NCBI RefSeq assembly: GCF_037969725.1
Contig: NZ_CP150203.1
Location: forward strand, 450,001 to 514,000
Source: Paenibacillus sp. FSL W8-0426
GTDB taxonomy: Bacteria > Bacillota > Bacilli > Paenibacillales > Paenibacillaceae
Direction: 5' to 3'
DNA: 64,000 bases
The position numbers and the translations under genes were made by a program. This document shows positions 33,151 to 42,977 of the stretch, one piece after another. Below the pieces are notes generated by a model, which saw nothing but the letters and a program-made list of their open reading frames with translations, was not told where the DNA came from and searched no databases. Position 1 is the first letter of the stretch; each line of letters begins with the position of its first letter.

Positions 33151-35412
33151 TTGAAAAGGAACAAAAAAGTGTTATCGAGCCTGACTGCCGCTTTTGTTGC
33201 ATTAAACGTGCTTGCGGTATTTCCGGTGCCCGTATCGGCTGCAGATGCGGCCAAAGTCAAACTGCGCATCATGGAGACGACGGACATTCACGTCAACTTG
33301 GCGAACTATGACTACTACTCTGATAAAGAGACAGACCAGTACGGATTGGCCAAAACGGCAACATTGATCAAAAAAGCGCGCGACGAGGCCAAAAACAGCC
33401 TGTTGTTCGACAACGGCGATTTGATTCAAGGCAATCCGCTTGGCGATTACGTCGCCAAAATCGATCCGCTCAAACAAGGGGAAACCCATCCAGTATACAA
33501 GGCGATGAACCTGCTCGACTACGATGCGGGCAACATCGGAAACCATGAATTCAACTATGGACTCGACTATCTCGACATGACGCTGGAGGGAGCCAATTTC
33601 CCTTATATCAATGCCAACGTATACGTTGATGACGGCGACGATGACGAGACGAACGACAAAAACTATTTCACCCCTTATCAGATTTTGGACAAGAAGGTGA
33701 CCGATGAGAACGGCAAAGAGCATACGATCAAGGTAGGCGTGATCGGGTTCGTGCCGCCACAGGTCATGCAGTGGGACAGCGCAAATCTCGAAGGCAAAGT
33801 GATTGCCAAGGATATCGTGGCTACGGCCAAAAAATTCATTCCCGAAATGAAGGCGAAGGGTGCGGACATTATCGTTGCCATTCCGCACTCCGGATTCGAG
33901 GATATTCCCCAAACCGATCTGATGGAGAACTCGGTGCTGTACCTGAGCCAGGTGGAAGGCATTAATGCCATTCTGTTCGGACATGCCCATAAAGTATTCC
34001 CGAGCGCCGATTTTGCCGGCAAAAAAGGGGTGGATCTCGATAAAGGCACCATTAATGGCGTGCCATCCGTTGAGCCGGGATTCTGGGGCGACCATCTCGG
34101 GATCATCGATTTGGATCTGGAACAAGTCGACGGCAAATGGAAAGTCGTAGATTCCGCAACCGAGGCACGTCCGATTTATGATGCGGCGAACAAAAAACCG
34201 CTGGTGGAAGCGGACGAAAAAATTCTGGATGCCATCCATGACGAGCATGAGGGCACACTTGAATATATTCGCGGCCCGGTCGGCGAAACAACGGCTCCCA
34301 TCAACAGTTACTTTGCTCTGGTGCAGGACGACCCTTCCATCCAGATCGTAACGAATGCTCAGAAATGGTATGTGGAGAAACATCTGCAAGGAACGGACTA
34401 CGAGGATATTCCGGTTCTGTCCGCAGGAGCGCCATTCAAGGCAGGTGGACGTTCAGGCCCGGCTTATTATACCAACATTCCTGCGGGCACCATCGCCATC
34501 AAAAATGTGGCTGATCTGTACGTATATCCAAATACGGTACATGCCGTATTGATCAACGGCGCCGAGCTGAAAGAATGGTTGGAGTGGTCGGCAGGACAGT
34601 TCAACCAGATCGATCCGTCCAAAGGCGGACAGCAGCAGCTGATCAACATGGACTTCCCGACATACAACTTTGACGTGATTGACGGTGTAACCTATCAGAT
34701 CGACGTGACGCAGCCTGCAAAATACGATAGCAAGGCAACGGTAATCAACGCATCCGCGAGCCGGATCAAAGACCTGAGCTTCAACGGCAAGCCGGTGGAT
34801 CCTGACCAGAAGTTCATCGTGGCTACCAACAACTACCGCGCCTCTTCGTCCAAGCTTGCGAATCCGGACGGCAAACGCATCGTGCTGGCTGCCCCGGACG
34901 AGAACCGCCAAGTCATCATCGATTACATCCGCGAGAACAAAACGATTAACCCTACGGCGGACGGCAACTGGTCGCTTGCTCCGATCAAACCTGCTGCAAA
35001 TGCAGCGGCTGCAGCAGCTGGCGATCTTGAAGTCGTATTTGCTTCTTCCCCGGATGCACAAGCATTGGTTGATGCCAACCCGGCCATGTCCTTCATTGGT
35101 ACTAACGAGGACGGTTTTGCTGAATACGGGTTGAAACTGACAGGAGCGGCGCCTTCGACACCAGGTAACGAAACAGCCGGGCCAGCCCCAACGCCAACAC
35201 CTGCTCCAGCACCTGCTCCGACGCCGACACCAAAGCCTGAGCCGGAGAAGCCTGCGAGCGGGAAAGTGGTCCATGTCGTGAAAAAAGGGGACAACCTGTA
35301 TCGCATCGGCTTGAAGTACGGTGTGGATTGGCGCAAAATTGCAACAGCAAACAAAATCAAGAACGTACATGCGCTGAAAGTCGGGCAAAAGCTTGTCATC
35401 CCTGCTTCATAA
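33151..35412 (+). CDS. Secreted 5'-nucleotidase/2',3'-cyclic phosphodiesterase with LysM domain
   Basis: A 753-residue exported enzyme starting at TTG 33151 with GGGAGGGG ahead. A signal peptide ends near VPVSAADA. The metallophosphatase domain (about 30-360) shows METTDIHVNL, DNGDLIQGNP, GNHEFNYG and FGHAHKVF, and the C-terminal 5'-nucleotidase domain (about 370-600) follows. A Pro/Thr/Ala linker at about 665-695 leads to one LysM domain near 705-753 that should hold it in the wall peptidoglycan. The pattern is closest to CpdB/YfkN-like cyclic nucleotide phosphodiesterases, and the role is nucleotide scavenging. Confidence 0.93.
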   Translation: MKRNKKVLSSLTAAFVALNVLAVFPVPVSAADAAKVKLRIMETTDIHVNLANYDYYSDKETDQYGLAKTATLIKKARDEAKNSLLFDNGDLIQGNPLGDYVAKIDPLKQGETHPVYKAMNLLDYDAGNIGNHEFNYGLDYLDMTLEGANFPYINANVYVDDGDDDETNDKNYFTPYQILDKKVTDENGKEHTIKVGVIGFVPPQVMQWDSANLEGKVIAKDIVATAKKFIPEMKAKGADIIVAIPHSGFEDIPQTDLMENSVLYLSQVEGINAILFGHAHKVFPSADFAGKKGVDLDKGTINGVPSVEPGFWGDHLGIIDLDLEQVDGKWKVVDSATEARPIYDAANKKPLVEADEKILDAIHDEHEGTLEYIRGPVGETTAPINSYFALVQDDPSIQIVTNAQKWYVEKHLQGTDYEDIPVLSAGAPFKAGGRSGPAYYTNIPAGTIAIKNVADLYVYPNTVHAVLINGAELKEWLEWSAGQFNQIDPSKGGQQQLINMDFPTYNFDVIDGVTYQIDVTQPAKYDSKATVINASASRIKDLSFNGKPVDPDQKFIVATNNYRASSSKLANPDGKRIVLAAPDENRQVIIDYIRENKTINPTADGNWSLAPIKPAANAAAAAAGDLEVVFASSPDAQALVDANPAMSFIGTNEDGFAEYGLKLTGAAPSTPGNETAGPAPTPTPAPAPAPTPTPKPEPEKPASGKVVHVVKKGDNLYRIGLKYGVDWRKIATANKIKNVHALKVGQKLVIPAS

Positions 35413-35431
35413 ACGGGAAAGCATTCGATGA

Positions 35432-35464
35432 AGATGGGCAGTCGTAGACTGCCCGTCTTTTTTG
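35432..35464 (+). terminator. Strong intrinsic terminator
   Basis: A 12-bp stem (35432-35443 with 35447-35458, one G-T pair) and a T run close the nucleotidase gene. Confidence 0.9.
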
Positions 35465-35647
35465 CGTCGGCTCCGAATATGAACATATGCGAGGTCATCA
35501 AAACGATAGAGATAATTTAGGAGACCCATGATATAATATTTACAAAGTTTGGATATCATTCTGTGGACCAATCCGACGTAGCGAACGCATCGACGAAAGG
35601 ATGCAACATGACGATTTTGAACTCCAACAACGGCAAGGGGGGCTTAC

Positions 35648-36691
35648 ATGAATTGCAGCGGCTGCAGTCCAATACATCCGATTGAGGAACAAGGTATTTT
35701 GTATCTGCGTCCCAGATCCCCCGTTTTGCTTGAGGCTCTTCAAGCATTGGCAATGAAGGTTGTGCATTCAAACGATTTAATCCAGATGCAGTATACGAGT
35801 ACGGAAGCGGTTAGAAACGTGTTAGGGAAAGTGGAGAGGGCAGACCTGTCTCTGCAAGCTTCAGTCGAGGTTCAAGTGACCCCGCTGCATATGCAAGCAG
35901 ACCCGGACGGTTGGATTCGCCCACAAATGCTGGAATCCCGGATTCGGCATGCCGAGTTGGTCTCCATCATTTTGGGCAACCAATTCAGCAGTCATATGCA
36001 GCCCATCGTGGATGCCTCCGAACAGATTATCGGATTTGAGTTTTTGCTTCGTCCCGCCGAGAATGGTAAGCCATTTAATCCTTACGAATTATTCGAGGTG
36101 GCCCGGTATACTGGTTTGCAATCGTATCTTGACCGCAAGGCACGTACTACGGCCATAGAGACAAGCGCTGCATGTTTGCCGCACGGCGTTAAACGCTTTG
36201 TCAACTTCCTGCCCTCGTCGATATACCACCCTGCTTCCTGCCTGACCCACACGTTCAATGCGATTGAACGTCTTGAACTTGATCCGAGGGACTTTGTGTT
36301 TGAAATGGTGGAGACGGAACAGGTTCAGCATGTTTCCATGCTTCAATACATTTTTGATACCTATCGTTCCCACGGAATTTCGGTAGCTCTGGATGATGTG
36401 GGGGCGGGATTTTCGACGCTCGAACTGATGAATCGACTGGAACCGGATTTTGTCAAGATTGACCGCAGCTTGATCGACCATTGCGACATGGACAAGACCA
36501 GACAGCGGAAAATCGTCGATATTGTCGAGATGTCGCGGCGGTTTGGCGGCCGGGTGCTGGCCGAAGGCATTGAACGAATCGAAGAATTCGAGTATTGCCG
36601 ATCTGTCGGAATTGAGCTTGCTCAAGGATACTATTTCGGCAAACCTTCATCGTGTCCTCCGGAAGGGCCATACCGACGAACAACGGCTTGA
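35648..36691 (+). CDS. EAL-domain cyclic-di-GMP phosphodiesterase-like protein
   Basis: A 347-residue protein. Residues 1-90 are an unrecognised N-terminal region with a CSGC motif at 3-6. The EAL domain covers about 95-335. Its catalytic residues look conserved: E in GFEFLLRP (the EAL motif is EFL here), N in RFVNFLPSS, E in EMVETEQ, DD in ALDDVGAGFS, K in VKIDRSLI, E in LAEGIE and Q in AQGYYFG. It should be a hydrolase of c-di-GMP, controlling motility or matrix; the chemoreceptor gene is its neighbour. There is no membrane segment. Confidence 0.88.
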   Translation: MNCSGCSPIHPIEEQGILYLRPRSPVLLEALQALAMKVVHSNDLIQMQYTSTEAVRNVLGKVERADLSLQASVEVQVTPLHMQADPDGWIRPQMLESRIRHAELVSIILGNQFSSHMQPIVDASEQIIGFEFLLRPAENGKPFNPYELFEVARYTGLQSYLDRKARTTAIETSAACLPHGVKRFVNFLPSSIYHPASCLTHTFNAIERLELDPRDFVFEMVETEQVQHVSMLQYIFDTYRSHGISVALDDVGAGFSTLELMNRLEPDFVKIDRSLIDHCDMDKTRQRKIVDIVEMSRRFGGRVLAEGIERIEEFEYCRSVGIELAQGYYFGKPSSCPPEGPYRRTTA

Positions 36692-36720
36692 AATGGCAAC
36701 TTTTTGGCTAAAAATAACCG

Positions 36721-36748
36721 GTCACTTCATTATTGCGAAGTGGCTTTT
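36721..36748 (+). terminator. Intrinsic terminator after the EAL gene
   Basis: GTCACTTC and GAAGTGGC form an 8-bp stem with one G-T pair, followed by TTTTT. Confidence 0.8.
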
Positions 36749-36926
36749 TCGCGTTGATGTATATCATGAATGTGCCCAAAGAATTAAGGGGATTTAACCG
36801 ATATAATAGGTAGACCTATACATATATCGATCTTAATGGCTTCTAGCCATGGTCTGATATCGCAGGTCGATGGAGAGGGACTTACATAAATAGAGAAAAG
36901 TCATATTTAAGAGGGGGAGAGGCTTC

Positions 36927-39020
36927 ATGGGTAATTCTCTTGGAAATGGACAGCAGCAAACTGCTGCAGTCGGAGCATCCAAACAGAAAAAGAAAACAAA
37001 CAAAAAGAAAAAAGGCTCGTTCTGGAACATACGTACCAAGGTATTGCTTTCGTTCCTGATCGTACTGATTCTTCCCAGTCAGGCCGTTGGATTCATGACC
37101 TTGACGATTGCAGACCGCACTGTGGAAACGCAATTGATGGATAGTGCCAGGCAAAACGTGATTACCACCAATTCGATGATCGACGACCAGGTGAGCGCTA
37201 AGAAAAACGACATCAACTATTTTGCCGACACCGTTGGGGTTGAAATGGTCAAGGGCCAAGACGAGAGTCCTGAACTGACGGCCAGGCTGGAGCAATATTT
37301 GAAATTGCATCCGGAAACGCTGAATATTTTCGTGGGCACGAAAGATGGCGTCATGGTTCGCGGGAAAGAGACGACAGGCAGCGCGCAAGGGTCGGCATAC
37401 GACCCGCGTGAGAGAGAATGGTACAAGCTTGCCATGGAAAAACAGGGGACAACAGTGATTTCACCCGTATCCAAAAATACGGATGGGGTTGCGGTGGTTT
37501 TCGTTTCAAGAACGCTTAAGGATCAATCCGGCGTCGTCGGTCTGTCTCTGAACTTGACGAACCTGCAGGAATTGGCATCGATGAAGATTGGAAAAGAAGG
37601 TTATATCATCATTCTGGATGGCGAGAAAAACTACATCGTATCTCCGGATGTGGAGGCGGGTTCCAAAGTGGAAGGGACGGAGCTGGACCCGCTGTATGCA
37701 TCGGCAGACGGCAGCTTTGACTACACGCACAATGGTGACGATAAACATCTGGTCTTTTCGACAAACCCGGAAACCGGCTGGAAAATTGGCGGGACGATGT
37801 ATAAAAGCGAAATCAATGATGCTAGCAAGGATATTCGCCTGGCAACACTCATTGTAGTTCTTGCGGCCACAGTGCTTGCATTGATCTTCATTATTTTGTT
37901 CACGCGTGCGCTGCTGCGGCCAATTAAACGCCTGCAGGAAACCGCGAGAGCGGTTAGCAAGGGTGATTTGACGGTGAAAATGGACACCGCGCGCAAAGAC
38001 GAAATCGGTGATCTCGCAAAGTACTTCGAACGAATGGTGGATAACTTGCGCATGATGATATTGGGCGTACAGGAGACGGCTGAACAGGTATCGGCTTCTT
38101 CCCAGGAATTGTCGGCAAGCGCAGAACAAACCACTAAAGCGATCGAGCATTCCACGCTTGCCATCCAGGAGCTTGCGGAGGGTGCTGAGCAGCAGGTCAG
38201 ACGAGTGGCAGACGGAACAACACAGATGGGCAGCATGGCCGAAGAAGTGCGGATCATGTCCGAGCATGTTCAATCCATCACGGAAAACATGAAAAACACG
38301 TCCGGAGCGGCTGCGGAGGGCAATGCGGCCGCAAGCCAGGCGATGCAGCAGATGAACAGCATTCAGGAAACGGTGGAGCAGCTGGCAGAGGTCGTTCAAT
38401 CCTTGAATACCCGCTCCATCGAAATCGGCAGCATGGTCGATGTCATTGCGACCATCTCCAAACAAACGAACCTGCTGGCGCTGAATGCTTCCATCGAAGC
38501 AGCCAGAGCAGGAGATGCCGGGCGTGGGTTCGCCGTTGTGGCGGGCGAAGTAAGGAAGCTGGCGGAGGAATCCGGAAGCTCTGCAGCCCAGATCGGTGAG
38601 CTCGTAAACAACATCCGTCTCGATATGGACGCAGCTCTCAAGGCGATGGAGGCAGCGCAGAATCGGGTCGGAGATGGCATTGAGGCAGTGAATGCTTCCG
38701 GTCAGTCCTTTGCGCAAATTCGCGAAGCCGTGGTGGAAGCAGCCCATACGCTGGATGGCTTATCCGGGCAAACGCAGCAGCTGGAGGCAGGAGCGGCTGA
38801 CGTCGCCAAAGCTATGAAGGATATATCGGGCATTACGCAAGAAGCGGCTGCAAATACGGAATCCGTATCGGCTTCCTCCGAGGAACAGCTTGCTTCGGTG
38901 GAGGAGATTGCGTCATCCTCGGCTCATTTGAACAGTATGGCGGAACAACTGCAAGGTCTGCTCGGCATGTTCAAGATGGTAGAAGATGCACCGAAGAGCG
39001 AGAATCCTACGAAAAAATAA
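36927..39020 (+). CDS. Methyl-accepting chemotaxis protein with extracellular sensor domain
   Basis: A 697-residue chemoreceptor. A very basic N-terminus ([10 protein letters not shown]) precedes TM1 at about 40-62. The extracellular region, about 63-295, has the dCache-like [25 protein letters not shown]2 is about 300-325, then HAMP ([20 protein letters not shown]) and the long signalling helix with the hairpin tip [24 protein letters not shown]. The ATG at 36927 follows AGGGGGAGAGG. Ligand unknown. The gene is monocistronic. Confidence 0.93.
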   Translation: MGNSLGNGQQQTAAVGASKQKKKTNKKKKGSFWNIRTKVLLSFLIVLILPSQAVGFMTLTIADRTVETQLMDSARQNVITTNSMIDDQVSAKKNDINYFADTVGVEMVKGQDESPELTARLEQYLKLHPETLNIFVGTKDGVMVRGKETTGSAQGSAYDPREREWYKLAMEKQGTTVISPVSKNTDGVAVVFVSRTLKDQSGVVGLSLNLTNLQELASMKIGKEGYIIILDGEKNYIVSPDVEAGSKVEGTELDPLYASADGSFDYTHNGDDKHLVFSTNPETGWKIGGTMYKSEINDASKDIRLATLIVVLAATVLALIFIILFTRALLRPIKRLQETARAVSKGDLTVKMDTARKDEIGDLAKYFERMVDNLRMMILGVQETAEQVSASSQELSASAEQTTKAIEHSTLAIQELAEGAEQQVRRVADGTTQMGSMAEEVRIMSEHVQSITENMKNTSGAAAEGNAAASQAMQQMNSIQETVEQLAEVVQSLNTRSIEIGSMVDVIATISKQTNLLALNASIEAARAGDAGRGFAVVAGEVRKLAEESGSSAAQIGELVNNIRLDMDAALKAMEAAQNRVGDGIEAVNASGQSFAQIREAVVEAAHTLDGLSGQTQQLEAGAADVAKAMKDISGITQEAAANTESVSASSEEQLASVEEIASSSAHLNSMAEQLQGLLGMFKMVEDAPKSENPTKK

Positions 39021-39110
39021 TGGACATCTGCCCCTGTCGCCCTGTATAAATAGATCGTTGGGCAATGCTTACCTAACTAGGATACGGCTATTTGTGGCGT
39101 GGGGGACATT

Positions 39111-40403
39111 ATGACGATGATTGCAATACTTATTTTTGTGCTTACCATCGCCTTGGTCATTTGGCAGCCGCGAGGGCTTGGCATCGGTTGGTCTGCCTCG
39201 GGAGGAGCGCTGCTCGCCCTTCTCTGCGGAGTGGTAAGTCTGAGTGATGCCGTGGATGTGGCATCCATTGTATGGAATGCAACGCTTGCCTTTATCGGCA
39301 TTATTATCATTTCGCTCATTCTGGATGAGACCGGATTTTTCGAATGGGCTGCCCTTCATATGGCAAAGCTTGCGAGGGGAAACGGGAGAAAGTTATTCAT
39401 TTATTCCATTATGCTGGGGGCCGTGGTATCGGCACTGTTCGCCAATGACGGGGCCGCTCTCATTCTAACGCCGATTGTGCTTGCGATGGTAAGGGCGCTG
39501 AAATTGGATGAACGGATGGTTTTGGCCTTTGTCATGGCCAGCGGCTTCATTGCGGATACGACTTCGCTGCCGTTAATCGTCAGCAATTTGGTCAATATCG
39601 TATCGGCCGATTATTTTGGCATTACGTTTGTCGATTATGCTGCGCGCATGATGGTGCCCAATTTCATTTCGCTTGGGGCCAGTACCGGCATGTTGTATTG
39701 GTTCTATCGCAAAAGCATACCGGCTCGCTATGATTATGCGTCAGCGCGTGATCCAAGGGAAGCGATCCGGGATCCGCGGATGTTCCGCATATCCTGGTAC
39801 ATGCTCGGATTGCTGCTCGCTGCGTATGCGTCCAGCGAAGTGCTGCCCATCCCGGTATCGGCCATCGTTGGGGCGGTTGCTCTGGTTTTCGCTTTGCTGG
39901 CTCGCCGAAGTGATGCGGTTAACCTGAAACGGGTCGTGCGGGAAGCGCCGTGGTCGATCGTCATTTTTTCCATCGGCATGTACATCGTCGTGTATGGATT
40001 GCGTAACGCCGGGCTGACGGACCATTTGAGCGAATGGCTTGATGCCATTGCCAAACACGGCGTGTTGGCCGCCTCGCTCGGCATGGGTATGATTGCAGCG
40101 GTGCTCTCTTCCGTAATGAACAATTTGCCGACGGTGTTGATCAATGCGTTGGCCATTCACGGGACGCAGGCCGAGGGTATCGTACGTGAGGCTATGATTT
40201 ACGCCAATGTGATCGGTTCGGATCTCGGACCGAAAATGACGCCGATCGGATCGCTCGCCACGCTGTTGTGGCTGCATGTCTTATCTCGCAAGGGTGTCAA
40301 AATTACTTGGGGATATTATTTCAAAGCAGGCATCATTTTAACCGTTCCTACATTACTTGCTACGTTGGCAGGGTTGGCGTTATGGCTGTGGTTGATTGGT
40401 TAG
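39111..40403 (+). CDS. ArsB-family membrane transporter
   Basis: A 430-residue membrane protein with about ten to twelve helices. The ArsB pattern is visible in [32 protein letters not shown] and [21 protein letters not shown]. The family exports arsenite or antimonite, or is a related Na+/H+ antiporter-like carrier. No arsR or arsC lies next to it, so arsenite as substrate is by family only. I chose ATG 39111 with GGGGGA upstream rather than GTG 39099. Confidence 0.85.
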   Translation: MTMIAILIFVLTIALVIWQPRGLGIGWSASGGALLALLCGVVSLSDAVDVASIVWNATLAFIGIIIISLILDETGFFEWAALHMAKLARGNGRKLFIYSIMLGAVVSALFANDGAALILTPIVLAMVRALKLDERMVLAFVMASGFIADTTSLPLIVSNLVNIVSADYFGITFVDYAARMMVPNFISLGASTGMLYWFYRKSIPARYDYASARDPREAIRDPRMFRISWYMLGLLLAAYASSEVLPIPVSAIVGAVALVFALLARRSDAVNLKRVVREAPWSIVIFSIGMYIVVYGLRNAGLTDHLSEWLDAIAKHGVLAASLGMGMIAAVLSSVMNNLPTVLINALAIHGTQAEGIVREAMIYANVIGSDLGPKMTPIGSLATLLWLHVLSRKGVKITWGYYFKAGIILTVPTLLATLAGLALWLWLIG

Positions 40404-40450
40404 CCGGCGGGGCTCGAATGGAACTGCCGTTTATGTAAACATGTTTACGA

Positions 40451-40500
40451 AAAGCCGTACTCATGCACGGGTCTTGAACTCGACATGAGACGGCTTTTTT
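40451..40500 (+). terminator. Strong intrinsic terminator after the ArsB-like gene
   Basis: Arms of about 13 bp (40452-40465 with 40484-40496) with an 18-nt loop and a T run. Confidence 0.85.
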
Positions 40501-40549
40501 CGATATGTTAAAGCAATGTGTCGCAATCTGCTGCATTTCCCATATAGCT

Positions 40550-40569
40550 TACTTCTATTAATAGAAGTA
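40550..40569. repeat. 20-bp perfect palindrome
   Basis: ACTTCTATTAATAGAAGT at 40551-40568, extended by one complementary base on each side. It lies in the gap between the two terminators at 40451 and 40602, where no gene is visible. It could be a dimeric regulator site. Confidence 0.6.
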
Positions 40570-40601
40570 TTCCATTCCATAGATCTGCATCATTCATGAT
40601 T

Positions 40602-40633
40602 AGGCCAGTCCAAATACGACTGGCCTTTTTTTT
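40602..40633 (+). terminator. Second strong terminator with no obvious gene upstream
   Basis: AGGCCAGTC (40602-40610) and GACTGGCCT (40618-40626) form a perfect 9-bp stem with eight T. The upstream gene is already closed by another terminator, so this one may end a short unannotated transcript. Confidence 0.85.
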
Positions 40634-40862
40634 GCATCCCCAGGCGTGGGGAGATTTTTAGTGAAAAACTAAGCAGCTAAGTAGTGTAGAGGATGAATGA
40701 ATGCGGAGAGCGAGAGCGTTCGCCTTTGCGGCCGTATTTTAACCATTGATCATATAATCAAAAAATTCGGAAGCAACAGCGATTGGAGCAACGTTCGTTT
40801 CCGGAGCGACTGCTCCGAGAAGGGAATTCATTTACGATGTTTCGAAACCACCGCCCATATTT
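40634..40862. other. Intergenic stretch without a supported gene
   Basis: Between the second terminator and the Pho box I see only an unconvincing 63-codon frame (40697-40888) without a ribosome site, so I call no gene. Confidence 0.6.
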
Positions 40863-40879
40863 TTAACACTGCGTTTACA
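40863..40879 (+). promoter_or_regulatory. Candidate Pho box upstream of pstS
   Basis: TTAACA (40863-40868), five bases, and TTTACA (40874-40879) form one direct repeat pair of the TT(A/C/T)ACA consensus known for PhoP in Bacillus. A -10 candidate TACAAT lies at 40911-40916. Only one repeat pair is clear, so this is a moderate call. Confidence 0.55.
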
Positions 40880-40988
40880 AAACATTGATTTAGAGATGAC
40901 ATAGCGAAACTACAATAAGAACAGAGTTGATGGTGAACAAAAAAAATCGCAAATCGCCATCACTACATTGGGGGAGGAAAACAAAACT

Positions 40989-41927
40989 ATGTTTAAAAAG
41001 TTGCCGTTTATTCTGATGACCTTAACGTTCGTACTGGTGCTTGCTGCATGCGGATCGAACAAAAATGCTGCGACAGATGATACTGCAAGCAATGGTTCCG
41101 GATCGACAGGAGAACCCGCTACGGAGCAAGTGAGCGGAAACATCCTTGCTGTCGGATCGACTGCTTTGCAACCACTGGTAGAGCAAGCTGGACAGAAGTT
41201 TATGGCAGTTGACGAATATAAAAACGTAACGGTTCAAGTGCAAGGCGGCGGCAGCGGTACTGGTTTGACTCAAGTTTCCGAAGGCCAAGCCACAATCGGG
41301 AACTCCGACGTATTTGCCGAAGAGAAACTCGAAGACGAAGCAAAAGCCAAAGAATTGATCGACCATCAAGTGGCTGTTGTGGCCATCGCACCAGTAAGCA
41401 ACAAAGACGCTGGCGTGACCGACCTGACAAAGCAGCAGCTGATCGACATTTTCTCCGGCAAAATCACGAACTGGAAAGATGTTGGCGGTGCGGATCAAGC
41501 GATCGTGATCGTTAACCGTCCAAGCAGCTCGGGTACACGCGCAACATTCGAAAACTTTGCGCTGGGTACCAAAGTGGAAGACATCCAAGGTTCGATCCAA
41601 GAAGATTCCTCCGGTACGGTTAAAAAGCTCGTAGCCGAAACACCAGGCGCAATTGGTTACTTGGCTCTGTCTTACCTGGATGACAGCCTGCAAGTCCTGA
41701 AATACGAAGGCGTTGAGCCGACGGTTGAAAACGTGGAAGCAGGAACTTATCCAGTGTGGGCTTACCAGCACATGTACACTAAAGGCGAGCCTGATGCAGC
41801 AACGAAAGCGTTCCTGGACTACATGTTGAGCGACGAAATTCAACAAAACGACGTTAAGGAGCTGGGTTACATTCCGGTATCCGGCATGAAAGTTAAACGC
41901 GATGCAGCAGGCAACGTCACTCAATAA
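40989..41927 (+). CDS. pstS: Phosphate-binding lipoprotein PstS
   Basis: A 312-residue lipoprotein. The signal peptide has the lipobox LAAC near residues 16-19. The mature part carries GNILAVGSTALQPLVEQAG, VQGGGSGTGLTQV and VNRPSSSGTRATFENFAL, the PstS phosphate-binding loops. The ATG at 40989 follows GGGGGAGG. It is the first gene of a typical pst operon; a 117-base gap separates it from pstC, where a weak hairpin may tune expression. Confidence 0.95.
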   Translation: MFKKLPFILMTLTFVLVLAACGSNKNAATDDTASNGSGSTGEPATEQVSGNILAVGSTALQPLVEQAGQKFMAVDEYKNVTVQVQGGGSGTGLTQVSEGQATIGNSDVFAEEKLEDEAKAKELIDHQVAVVAIAPVSNKDAGVTDLTKQQLIDIFSGKITNWKDVGGADQAIVIVNRPSSSGTRATFENFALGTKVEDIQGSIQEDSSGTVKKLVAETPGAIGYLALSYLDDSLQVLKYEGVEPTVENVEAGTYPVWAYQHMYTKGEPDAATKAFLDYMLSDEIQQNDVKELGYIPVSGMKVKRDAAGNVTQ

Positions 41928-42044
41928 TCTTTGAACCTACGCATACAGCGAGAGAGGCGGACTATGGTCCTGCCTCTTTGCGCGGTTTGCTCCGATGTTT
42001 TCCCAATATTTGTACCCAAACCAATTATAGAAGGATGGTAGTTT

Positions 42045-42977
42045 ATGGAACAGACCGAAAGGGGAACGGCAGTGAAAAGCATTAAACCGGGTCGGCCCTT
42101 GAGAGAGAAACATTACTGGGAAGAATGGACGGGACGCATATATACGTCGATCTGTGTCGTTTTTCTGATCGTTGTCATGTTTTCTATCGTATATTTTGTC
42201 GCATCCAAAGGTCTGATGACTTTCTTCAAGGATGGCGTAAGTCTGAGCGAGTTTTTATTCGGCAAAACATGGAGCCCGACCACTGAACCTGCATCCTACG
42301 GGGCACTGCCGTTCATTACCGGGTCGTTTACAACGACGCTGCTTGCGGCACTGATTGCAAGTCCGCTCAGCCTTTGTGCGGCTTTGTTCATGACGGAAAT
42401 CGTGCCGGGCAAAGGGAAAAAGATATTGCAGCCGGCCATCGAGCTGTTGTCTGGCATTCCTTCCGTTGTATACGGCTTTATCGGTCTTACGGTCATCGTT
42501 CCTGCGTTGCGAAGCATCTTCGGCGGGGCCGGCATCGGAATCGCGGCAGGGTGTCTTGTGCTTTCCGTTATGATTCTGCCAACGGTAACCAGCATCATGG
42601 CGGATGCGTTATCCGCACTGCCAAAAGGATTACGCGAATCGTCCTATGCCCTTGGGGCAACGCGCTGGCAAACGATCTATCGCGTGATTATCCCAACGGT
42701 TCTGCCTGCGCTTCTGACGGGTGTCGTTTTGGGCATGGCCCGCGCTTTCGGTGAAGCTCTTGCGGTTCAGATGGTAATCGGTAATGCGCCGCACGTTCCG
42801 TCATCCTTGCTAGAGTCTGCTTCTACGCTGACCAGTGTAATTACCTTGAGCATGGGTAACACAACGATGGGTTCGGTTCACAACAATGCTCTGTGGAGCA
42901 TGGCGCTCGTGCTGCTGGTGATGACGTTTGTCTTCGTCCTGCTGGTTCGTTTGCTTGAAAGGAGAAACCGCGTATGA
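42045..42977 (+). CDS. pstC: Phosphate ABC transporter permease PstC
   Basis: A 310-residue permease with six TM helices. FITGSFTTTLLAALIASPLSLCAAL and the LRESSYALGATRWQTIYRV loop are PstC features. It overlaps pstA by 4 bases. With PstA it forms the membrane channel for high-affinity phosphate import. Confidence 0.94.
   Translation: MEQTERGTAVKSIKPGRPLREKHYWEEWTGRIYTSICVVFLIVVMFSIVYFVASKGLMTFFKDGVSLSEFLFGKTWSPTTEPASYGALPFITGSFTTTLLAALIASPLSLCAALFMTEIVPGKGKKILQPAIELLSGIPSVVYGFIGLTVIVPALRSIFGGAGIGIAAGCLVLSVMILPTVTSIMADALSALPKGLRESSYALGATRWQTIYRVIIPTVLPALLTGVVLGMARAFGEALAVQMVIGNAPHVPSSLLESASTLTSVITLSMGNTTMGSVHNNALWSMALVLLVMTFVFVLLVRLLERRNRV

Noticed and set aside
33202..34389. 395-codon minus-strand frame opposite the nucleotidase
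   Set aside because: Shadow frame; the plus strand has a clear signal peptide and metallophosphatase motifs.
37506..38747. 413-codon minus-strand frame opposite the chemoreceptor
   Set aside because: Shadow of the conserved signalling domain, no start signals.
40697..40888. 63-codon frame upstream of pstS
   Set aside because: No ribosome site and overlaps the candidate Pho box.
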